Source of the DNA: Siphonodentalium dalli
Taxonomy: Eukaryota; Mollusca; Scaphopoda; Gadilida; Siphonodentaliidae
NCBI GenBank assembly: GCA_032622095.1
Contig: CP136066.1
Coordinates: 60,728,609 to 60,792,608, forward strand
Direction: 5' to 3'
DNA length: 64,000 bases
The position numbers were made by a program, and so were the translations under genes. This document shows, in pieces, positions 34,314-44,200 of this stretch. Within the stretch, counting starts at the first letter, position 1. Every line of letters starts with the position of its first letter. The notes under the pieces were generated by a model that was given only the letters and a program-made list of their open reading frames with translations, was not told the origin of the DNA and made no database searches.

Positions 34314-34692
34314 CCCTTTACCCAACAGAACGGCCCTGTGCCAATGCATTCTCTTATATATGCGAGTCGACCATAGGTCGCCTCACATATATAAGAGAAT
34401 GCATTGGCTTAACATATTAAAAATGATAAAATTGTCAAAGAATGTAGAAAAATATTATAAAAATAGTTTTTTAGGCCAATGCATTCTCTTATATATGCGA
34501 GGCGACCTATGGTCGACTCGCATATATAAGAGAATGCATTGGCACAGGGCATAACTGTAACCATCACAATGTGGTCAATGAACCGGTTCCAATGATATCC
34601 ATATTTGTATGGTGTTATTGAGACAGACCGAAGATATTTTAGGCTGTTGAAGCTTTATTTGGGCGTTTTTGGCCGCCTTGTTGGGTAAAGGG
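34314..34692. mobile_element. Family P1 TTAA element (palindrome of palindromes), copy 1
   Basis: TTAA (34310-34313), then CCCTTTACCCAACAGA; right end TTGGGTAAAGGG followed by TTCA, a mutated TTAA. Two palindromes (near 34339-34408 and 34472-34541) each read ccaatgcattctcttatata inwards on both strands, with a GTCGACCATAGGTCGCC centre in opposite orientation. TTAA duplication and CCC/GGG ends fit piggyBac-type elements. Confidence 0.85.
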
Positions 34693-35219
34693 TTCAGGTG
34701 GTGTCATCCCCGGTAATACCGCGGTAACCTCCAACACCGTGGTAAGGTTACCATTTATTACCGCTTCAACACTGCACATACCGCGGTTACACCACGATGC
34801 ATGCGGTCACGTTTGCAATTTTTACCGTATGGCATTATTGATCACTCCACGTACTCATGTTTCTGCATGCTTAAGACCTAAGTCAAGCCATGTTCCATGT
34901 GTGAGAGAGATAATACATCGGTTCATAGTATTCCAAGTATAAGACATGATAATGCTCAATATAAAATTTGTATATGGGGGTTAAATGTAGCATGCCAAGA
35001 ACTTTATGCAACTTTAAAGTTGCCGACATTGTTTCGGCTGTCAATTTATAAACTCCACCCATCGCCTGGTATCAGACCACATTGATTGGCATTACACATG
35101 CAGGCAAGAAAATAAAATACAGTGATTCATCTTGTATCTTTAGAACTTTTAACGAAATTCTTGTGGATGTATTTCTTTTTCAACTTCATTCCTGCATCAA
35201 CATCAATTCATGATAACTA

Positions 35220-35515
35220 AAGGTATTATAAAGCTCATGTTTGGTGTGATTTTATGCCGAAACACCGACAAATAGCTGTTTGAAAACAAATCTTGCTACT
35301 CTGCGCGAAATTAGCATTTTCGTCGTGTGTGAAATTATGTTTCTCTACCTGGAATTACAGTGTAATGTAATACGAAAACCCGTACAAATTATTACTTCAT
35401 CCACAGTGCCGTTGGATCCGTTGAACCGCTTACACACATACGTTGCATTATAACTCAGAACTTCCTGTTGTTGAGTTTGATCTTGGATTAAATGCGATAT
35501 TGAAAATCAATTTGT
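35220..35515. repeat. Inverted and direct copies of ZNF839 3'-flank sequence
   Basis: 35220-35310 is the diverged reverse complement of 32385-32465 (caagatttgtttt, aacagctatttgtcggtgt). 35400-35510 is a direct diverged copy of 33465-33575 (ttggatccgttgaaccg, gagtttgat). Together they bracket the hairpin-rich 3' flank. Confidence 0.65.
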
Positions 35516-35639
35516 TGCAAATGAATTCTACGATAATTCCAAACATGTCAAATCCCAACAGCTAAATCTTCATTCTCAAAAATGATTTAGTGTACAATAC
35601 CCCTTTAAGAATGATCATTGAATTTGCTCACGATCAACA

Positions 35640-35780
35640 TGTGTTGTCATGAATAATCAATTATAGTCGATTTGGTTGTTTTCATGAATGATCAATTATA
35701 GTTGATTTTGGTTGTTTTTATGAATGATCAATTATACCGTAGTCGACTATGGTTGTCATGAGTAATCAATTATAGTCAGA
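35640..35780. repeat. Short tandem repeat, about 45-bp unit
   Basis: atgaatgatcaattatagt recurs about four times with tcgatttggttgttt between. AT-rich and non-coding. Confidence 0.75.
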
Positions 35781-35967
35781 CCTGTACGAGGAACACACCT
35801 TTTCGTTTGTTATAATTTTTTGTGGGGGTTTGAATTTCGATCAAAATATTTGTTATTAGAACCTTTACAACCATGTCATCAACCAGTCTTATTGAAACGC
35901 CAACGATAATGTTTCATATTGCTGTCTCTGGAAGTCTACTACAAACTGAGGTTTGTTATTATTATTA

Positions 35968-36141
35968 CAGTAATGCCCTAAATAGTTGACTATTTTTCAG
36001 GATTTAGTCGGAAATATGGCTTGTTGCCATTCATCGGAAGCTTTCCAATGAATGACAACAAGCCATATTTCGGACATAAACCATGAAAAATTACCCATAA
36101 TTTTGCTGTGGTTAAGGAGTTGATTATTTAGGGAATTACTG
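35968..36141. mobile_element. MITE family D, shortened copy
   Basis: CAGTAATGCC left end and GGAATTACTG right end between TA dinucleotides. Arms pair (tcggaaatatggcttgttgc with the complement) but part of the left arm is deleted. Confidence 0.8.
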
Positions 36142-36156
36142 TATATTATCTGTTAA

Positions 36157-37026
36157 CCCTTTCTATACTAAAGTATCATTGACGAGTAGTTATCCCATAG
36201 GAAATGTTCAGAACATAAGTTTAACCATTACTATACTAAAGCATCATTTATGAGTAGTTATCCATAGGAAATGTTCACATAATAAGTTTAACCCTTTCTA
36301 TACTTAATAAGTATCACTGATGAGTAGTTATCCCATAGGAAATGTTCAGATAATAAGTTTAACCCTTTCTATGCTAAATCATCATTGGTGAGTATGGTAG
36401 TTATCCCATATAAAATGTTCAGATAATAAGCTTAACCCTTTCTATACTAAAGCATCATTGGTGAGTAGTTATCCCATAGGAAATGTTCAGATAATAAGTT
36501 TAACCCTTTCTATACTTAATAACTATCACTGATGAGTAGTTATCCCATAGGAAATGTTCAGATAATAAGTTTAACCCTTTCTATGCTAAATCATCACTGG
36601 TGAGTAGTTATCCCATAGAAAATGTTCAGATAATAAGCTTAACCATTTCTATACTAAAGCATCATTGGTGAGTAGTTATCCCATAGGAAATGTTCAGATA
36701 ATAAGTTTAACCCTTTCTATACTAAAGCATCATTGATGAGTAGTTATCCTATAGGAAATGTTCAGATAATAAGTTTAACCCTTTCTGTACGAAAGCATCA
36801 TTTATGAGTAGTTATCCCATATGTTCAGATAATAAGTTCAGTCTTTTCTATACCAAAGGCAAAGTCTAAAGCATCAGTTTGTTGACTTATTATCTAAACA
36901 TTTCCCACCAATAAATACGTAACCTTCTGTACGTTTATTTACCTGTACATCCCTGCAAATGAATAATAGACCATTCTGATGGACACTTTTTAATGGACTG
37001 GATGAATTCATTTAGTATGGAAAGGG
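36157..37026. mobile_element. Family P3 TTAA element with amplified internal minisatellite
   Basis: TTAA then CCCTTTCTATACTAAAG at the left; right end CATTTAGTATGGAAAGGGG. The left end sequence is repeated about 11 times (unit near 64 bp: ctatactaaagcatcattga, gtagttatcccataggaaat, gttcagataataagttt) before a unique tail (36880-37026). The copy at 62081-62528 carries only one unit. Not a CRISPR: there are no distinct spacers and this is a eukaryotic genome. Confidence 0.85.
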
Positions 37027-37286
37027 GCATGGCTTGCCACATAAACTATTATATCATTGGATGGGAATTCCAGAAAAAGAGAAATTCACAGACATCAGTG
37101 AATAATTATCAGCTTTCAACGAGATGAGACTGGTTGTCAACTTAATATAATGAATTAATTGTTGCAATAATAATTAATGTTATTTGTCAAATTTTTTCCC
37201 AATATTTTCTAGAATAAATATTGGACATTATCTCCTGTCTATTTCCTATTTCCTGCTGGTAATGTGTTTCATGTTATTACCCCATA

Positions 37287-37499
37287 CAGTAATGTCCTAA
37301 ATAATCGACTCCTTAACCACAGCAGAATTATGGGTAATTTTTCAGGATTTAGTCGGAAATATGGCTTGTCGCCATTCATCGGAAAGCTCTCACTGAGAGC
37401 TTTCCGATGAATGGCAACAAGCCATATTTCCAACTAAATCATGAAAAATTACCCATAATTCTGCTGTGGTTAAGGAGTCGATTATTTAGGACATTACTG
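37287..37499. mobile_element. MITE family D, full-length copy (213 bp)
   Basis: CAGTAATGTCC to GGACATTACTG between TA dinucleotides, an almost perfect hairpin meeting at ggaaagctctcactgagagc. TA duplication and CAGT termini fit Tc1/mariner. Confidence 0.9.
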
Positions 37500-37519
37500 T
37501 AAGACGAAGCCTGGAAATA

Positions 37520-37640
37520 GTGTGTCTGACATTTGCAGAATGATGTCCTCAGAGGATGAATTTAGTGACGTTATCCTGCACAAATGATGCTAAGCATCAC
37601 CAAATTATCCCTCTGGGAACCTCATTCTGCATGGTAGGCA
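37520..37640. mobile_element. MITE family C, single palindrome
   Basis: gcagaatgatgtcc and ggaacctcattctgc arms with a diverged centre. Confidence 0.65.
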
Positions 37641-37876
37641 TAAATTATTTGGTTGCTAATTAATAAAGACGTTTTGGTCAGAATACAGATCGGAACCGCA
37701 GGTCAACTGCTCATCGTCGCGGTGAGATGGTTTGACCACAGTGGACTTGTAGTATTACTGGGGTCATGATTGGCCTGTAACCTCGTTAAAGGGCTCAATT
37801 ACTGAGGCATAGCTGTATGTGGTTCAATTGGAAAATAATATTGAAATTCATTCAAAGACCCCACAATGGATCCATG

Positions 37877-37882
37877 TTTATT
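37877..37882 (-). promoter_or_regulatory. Candidate polyadenylation signal of cinp
   Basis: AATAAA on the minus strand about 190 bases after the cinp stop codon, with no closer signal seen. Confidence 0.55.
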
Positions 37883-38069
37883 GAGTTGAATGCCTTTGTC
37901 TCTACTGTACGGCTTGTTGTATCACCTGTAAAACGTGTGAATTGTATCACCAAATTACAAGAGTCCCATGAATCCTAATTATTCAACGTCACATGTATTC
38001 CATGTTGTACACTATGCGAAAGGATTTAAAATGATGTTTTAAACTTGCTCCCCAGTTTTATCCTGTAAA

Positions 38070-38266
38070 TCACTTATGCATTGTCTCAACAAGCATACTC
38101 TCCAACAATGTATCACTAGAGATGTCTATATATGGCTCATGTAACCATAGCGATGAGTAAAACATTGACGTGTTTCTGTCTTTGGAATGAGCAACATTTT
38201 CCACAATCTTTTTCTTCAGATTCATCTCTGTTGAATACATCCTTCGTAGATTTTGTGTAGTGCTCA
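38070..38266 (-). CDS. cinp: cinp coding exon 5 (C-terminal)
   Basis: 197 bases, phase 1 in, ends at TGA. Encodes residues 163-226 and carries the diagnostic SSLWLHEPY and LLESMLVET motifs. Acceptor CATTTCAG|TGAGC; a partial copy of this acceptor and exon start lies about 550 bp upstream. Confidence 0.92.
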
Positions 38267-41200
38267 CTGAAATGAAAACAGTGTTTTATAGGTAACCAAT
38301 AAGTGGTAAGTGGGTGTCTTGACCAGGTGACACATCATGTAGGGTTAGCGAAAATCACACCTAGCATCCTGGAATGACTGTAAAAAGTCATAATGAAATG
38401 CTGGCTGATGGCTTAAAAGATTTTCGAAATGTCAATTAGCATAAGCTGAATGAAAAACGACCTGAAACCAATTAATCATATAACATTTTCTCACAAAGTG
38501 AGGGTGGTACCAAATGTATGGATGACAAGAGAATGAGGAGGGAGTCTGCAAAACATGAAAGAGGGGGGGGAATAAAGGAACAGAGAACCAATTTTTTTCA
38601 GAACCTGATTCCTCGTTGGAATTTGGTGACTTATATTGTTTAAACCCAAAAGTTACAAATTACAATTTATAAATGATATCACCGAAGACGTAAAATAGAG
38701 AAAGCCAATAGATCTTCATCCGCTGCAAGTTGCTAACCTGTGCCATACTAAACATATGAACACCAACTTTTCGACTGTTGAATACATCCTCCGTAGATTT
38801 TGTGTAGTGCTCACTGAAATGCAAACAGTTGTCCTGTAAATACCACACGCATCAAGCCTGGAAATAATGTGTCTGTCATTTACAGAATGAGGTCCCCAGA
38901 GGGTGAATTTTCTACTATTTAGTGACACTACCTCACAGTGGGCTAGCATTACTAAACTCACCCTCTGGGGACCTCATTCTGCTTAGGCCTATTTTCTGGG
39001 AATTATCTAGTCCCAAGTTAACAATATTTATTGTACTTTTTCCCTTCTGGGAAGTTTTCTCAGTGAGAGCTTTCCGATGAATGGCAACAAGCCATATTTC
39101 CGACTTAATCCTGAAAAGTTACCCATAATTCTGCTGTGGTTAAGGAGTCAATTATTTAGGGCATTACTGCACTGGTAAACTAGGCAGCGTCACAATAACA
39201 GACAGAAATTTAATTCAACAGGACATTAACCCTTTCGTGATGGAATGCAAGTCTGAGTTTGGTGTGTCTGACATTTGCAGAATGAGGTCCCCAGAGGGTG
39301 AATTTAGTAACGGTGGGCTAGCATCACCAAATTCACCGTCTTGGGACCTCTATTCTGCTTAGACCTCATCTTCTGCGAAGTACCTATGGTCTCAAATTAA
39401 CATTATTTTAATTACTTTTTCCCTTCTGTTGAGTTTCCATAAACCCTAACTTGCAGCAGAATGAGGTCCCCAGAGGGTGAATTTGGTGATGCTAGCACTG
39501 GGGACCTCATTTTGCAAATGTCAGACACACTAAATTCAAGCTTGATGGGAGCTGCACAGGTGCAGCACAATTAAAGATCCTGTGCCAGTGCATTTTCTTA
39601 TGTACGCAAGTCTCCCATAGGGAGCCTCACATATATAAGAGAAGCACTGACTTAAAAAGTCAAGGTAAATATTGTTAGACCAATGTATTCTCTTATATAT
39701 GCGAGGCTCCATATGGGAGACACATATATAAGAGAATGCATGGGCACAGGGTTTTCGAAAAAATTTCAAGAAGCTCCAGTCATGGAGGGGTTAACCCTTT
39801 ACCCAACAAACCGGCCAAAACCGGCCAAATAAAGCTTCAACAGCCTAAAATATCTTCGGTCTGTCTCAATAGAACCATACAAATATGGATATCATTGGAA
39901 CCGGCTCCTTGACCACATTGTGATAGTTACTGTTAGCCCTGTGCCAATGCATTCTCTTATATATGCGAGTCGACCATAGGTCGCCTCGCATATATAAGAA
40001 AATGCATTGGCCTAAAAAAAATCTTTTTTTAACACTTTTTACCATTTTTTCTTACATTCTTTAACAATTTTATAATTTTTAATGTGTTAAGCCAATGCAT
40101 TCTCTTATATATGCGAGGCGACCTATGGTCGACTCGCATATATAAGAGAATGCATTGGCACAGGGCCATTCTGTTGGGTAAAGGGTTAAGTGATTTTTAG
40201 GAGATTTCAGCCTGTCGGGGACCATAACAGGCCAGCTATTTCAAGGCATGACTGACTCACCAAACTGTGATGTATCCCACGTCTGGAACAGTACGACCTC
40301 CTCAGATTCTGGGAGCTTGTGGTGCTCTAGTTTGTGTACTCCCTCTAATGCTCGGAGTGTCACCTCCAGTTTCTTGACGACTTTACACTGTCGGAAAACA
40401 AAAATAAAGCTGGTGATAATAATAATCGATGCATTTATATAGCGCATTCCATGGTAAATTAGTTATACCCCCACAACGGGCGGTATACTTGTCAATCCAT
40501 CTGTCCGTCCGGCGCGTCGTGGACACAATTTTGTCCGAACTTTTATTCCTACATTTTTCGGCCAATTTATTTTAAACTTGGCGGAGATATTTAGAACCAT
40601 GGGAAACTGTGCACCCGCAATTATGAGGTCTGTACAACTTTTTTTTTCTATAGATACATAATTTGTTCGAGCTTTTATTCCTAAATTTTTCTGTCAATTT
40701 TTTTAAAACTTGGCACAGCTATTTAGTACCAAGGGAACCTGTGAACCTGCGATTTTCCGGTCAGTTTTTTAAAATCTTGGTACCGAGGCTGATTGGGCAA
40801 TTTTTTTTGCAGTTTTACCCAACTGCCACAGGGGGTATCCTTAGTCCCATTGGGACAACCCACCTCTAGTTTCAACAGGTCAGGGAAATCCCAAAATGGA
40901 GGTACTAACCCTTGAATTATGTAATAAACCTTGATCAAGGTACTTTGATCAGTTACATGTACCTTGACTGCCTTGTACAGTATAAGTTGTAATACTCCAC
41001 ATTATATTAGTATCAATGTTGGTTTAGAGTATTTCCCCTTTATGCCATGGGTGATAATTTTGACCAGTAGTCACATGATTTCCAAGAACCTCGATCAAGG
41101 TTTTGTACCCAATTCAAGGTTTAACACCTCCATTTCAGGATTTCCCTGACCTGTTCAATGCGCTTTACATAATTATTACCCCAAGTCATCACACGAGATG

Positions 41201-44200
41201 CTAAACCAAAGATTCCGGACAAATGGACAGGTATATATTATCTGTTTTAGGTTTGCCCAGTAATATGGTTATTGTCCAACATGCAGTGAGTGGTGAAATG
41301 ACAGAGAAACGATATTAAATGATCTAGGTGTGTCATAGGGCATTGATTATTCACCTATCCTCGCACAGGAGAAAACAATCTGTGCAGCTAATGTGTGCAT
41401 CAGGATTAGCATACTGACTATCACTCACCATAGACTGATGTATAGACTGTAATTTGTCACAGAGTGGCTCGAGAGATTGTGGTAGAGGGTTAACTGTCTG
41501 GGTACCATCCTCTGTGTCAACATTGAATCTGTATATATAAAAGATAGTGTATCTCTTCCGGATCACAATTACAACAACAACCCATCAACACACGATTATG
41601 TCACAGTTGAAAGTGTGATTTTTGAAAATGATAAAATTTCCAATCAAGCAACAGTCAGAAGAAAGATAGAAAATCAATGGGATAATTGACTCCCACAATG
41701 TACAGTAATGCCCTAAATAATCGACTCCTTAACCCTTTACCCAACAAACCGGCCACAACCGGCCAAATAAAGCTTGGCCACTTTGTGATAGTTACAGTTA
41801 TACCCTGTGCCAATGCATTCTCTTATATATGCGAGTCGACCATAGGTCGCCTCGCATATATAAGAGAATGCATTGGCCTAAAAAAAATCTTTTTTTAACA
41901 CTTTTTACCATTTTTTCTTACAATCTTTAACAATTTTATAATTTTTAATGTGTTAAGCCAATGCATTCTCTTATATATGCAAGGCGACCTATGGTCGACT
42001 CGCATATATAAGAGAATACATTGGCACAGGGCCGTTCTGTTGGGTAAAGGGTTAACATGTTGAGTGCCAGAGTTATCTCGTACTACACTATATTCTAGGG
42101 TGCCACAACGAGTTATCTCATACTTTATATGGGGTCTAGATATTCTGCTGTAGAAATTTAAGAAATTGAGTTCCCCACATAATAGTGATTTCAACCATCT
42201 TAGGAAGCTCAAATATATGTGTGATGTGAGTGGTGCCACTGCATATGTGTAATAAATTAACCTACATGTAATTTGGGCCGAAAGTATGGTTATACTGACG
42301 CATTGGCCCCTAACTCCATTGTGCCATCTGAATTGGCATTATATGATAAGATCCACAAAAGCCCCTAACATTCTGCACTCCAGAATAACAAATTAGTCGT
42401 GTATTTGAACAGTAGACATCAATTTTGAGGTACATGTAGCACGATCACACATGTAAGATTGTATATGTCAAAATGTAGGTACGAGATAACTCATAGTCGG
42501 CACCCAGCACCACCCATCTAAACCTGGAATGTGGGATACAAATATATTTTCTGGCTGTGACAACGAGTTATGTTGTTGCCAGAACTAGAGCAGGTACTAC
42601 AAAAGGTCAAATGAGCACATGTTTATTATTTACAATATCGATCATGATCATCTAATGAAGTACTCATGAAAAATATGTAGTAAAGTGTGGATATGAGATA
42701 ACTCGTAGTCGGCACTCAGCCAAAATACCATGAGATGGCATTGCTCTGTGCCGACTACGAGTTATCTCGTAGTGCATTTATGCCATGTTTTTATGTGATC
42801 TAAGCTGATAAATGACCAGTTTTGGAGTTTGAGGGTGGTTATGTGGTGCTATCTACCTATTTAATACATAATACACTATAGGATTCCAGCACTCAACGTG
42901 TTAACCACGGCAGAATTATTGGTAACTTTTCAGGATTTAGTCGGAAATATGGCTAATGTTGCCATTCATCAGATATTTCCGACTAAATACTGAAAAGTTA
43001 CCCATAATTCTGTTGTGGTTAAGGAGTCGATTATTTAGGGCATTACTGTAAGTACTGCCTTTAGTATGTTATTAATTCCTTCAAATTTCAACACGATACA
43101 GGGTATTATATGAGGCATCCAGGGACTTACTTTTTTTTAGGTGTTTATATAACATGTAAATGAAATGTCATGGTAATTTGTAAATGGAATGGGCATAATT
43201 TTTTATGATGAAGATTACCATCTACAGACAACACATATGAGATACCATCTACAGACAACACATATGAGATACCATCTACAGTCAACACATATGAGATACC
43301 ATTGACGGAATGCAATCATCTGAATTAAATATAAAATTTGCTATCTTGTTGATAGTTGCAACTCACACTTGTTCTATTTTGATGTTTGCTATCTCGTTGA
43401 TGACGCCCAGTCCATCTTTATTTAGTTTTTTCCATTTGAGGATGTAGTTATGTATATCAGCTGCAGAGTCTTTTATTTTTCTTGCACTGCCTGTCAAGTT
43501 ACCCTGCTTCGGAGAGCTCACTGGAATTATTTAAATTGTCAGTTTAAAGGTACACAATCCGATCAGACGATCCCCATACCATCAAGATACAACAGCGACA
43601 ACATTTCTTCAAAATAAGCTTTATCAGACTCGATTTATTGAAACAAAATAATGCTAACCACTGTCAACTATGGTATCAAATTCCCAAAACTTGTTATTTA
43701 TCAACATTTTGTTCAACAAAATATGGCTGTATTATCACTAAAGTATCATGAAATTTGACCGTATTACCACTTGATTTTAGAGTTATCCGTCTTCATCCGC
43801 AATTTTGTCTGACCTTCCGTTTGACCACGTGTTTCTGGGCCACATATTATTATACATCTCGAGAAATAACAAAATTCAAAAATCAATATCTGATCACTCT
43901 GAGCGTTGACGGGTGGGTTCCTCGACTCGAATCAAATATTTTTTACTCCCGAAGCCAAAGAAATAGTAACTTAGGAGCGTCTGATCGGATTGAGTACCTT
44001 TAATTGCAAGTTATCATTTTGGAATAATGTTTTACCTTCATTGTTATTTGCACTAAATGTAAAAGATTTGCTCTTTAATAAGTTCAATTCATATCACTTT
44101 AAAAGATGGCCACCTCTTCTGGGCCATAATTACAACAACAACATAATTTGTAAAACCTGATTTCAAGACTACAAATAACTTTTTCTGTGAATAAAACAGA

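Larger units (their letters stand above)
32249..38069. other. Convergent intergenic region between the ZNF839-like and cinp genes
   Basis: 3' ends of both genes face each other across 5.8 kb. It contains a tandem duplication with embedded palindromes, family C, P1, D and P3 elements and short tandem repeats. No AATAAA was found close after the ZNF839-like stop; the first seen is near 33553. No protein gene recognised. Confidence 0.7.
41703..43048. mobile_element. MITE family D split by two tandem TTAA elements
   Basis: Left fragment 41703-41732 (CAGTAATGCC...CTCCTTAA) and right fragment 42901-43048 (TTAACCACGG...GGGCATTACTG) rejoin at the TTAA present in intact family D copies (ctccTTAAccac). 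Host TA duplication at 41701 and 43049. Confidence 0.88.

Noticed and set aside
36157-36880. CRISPR-like regular repeat array
   Set aside because: The units are whole 64-bp tandem copies without distinct spacers, inside a eukaryotic TTAA element, with no cas genes.
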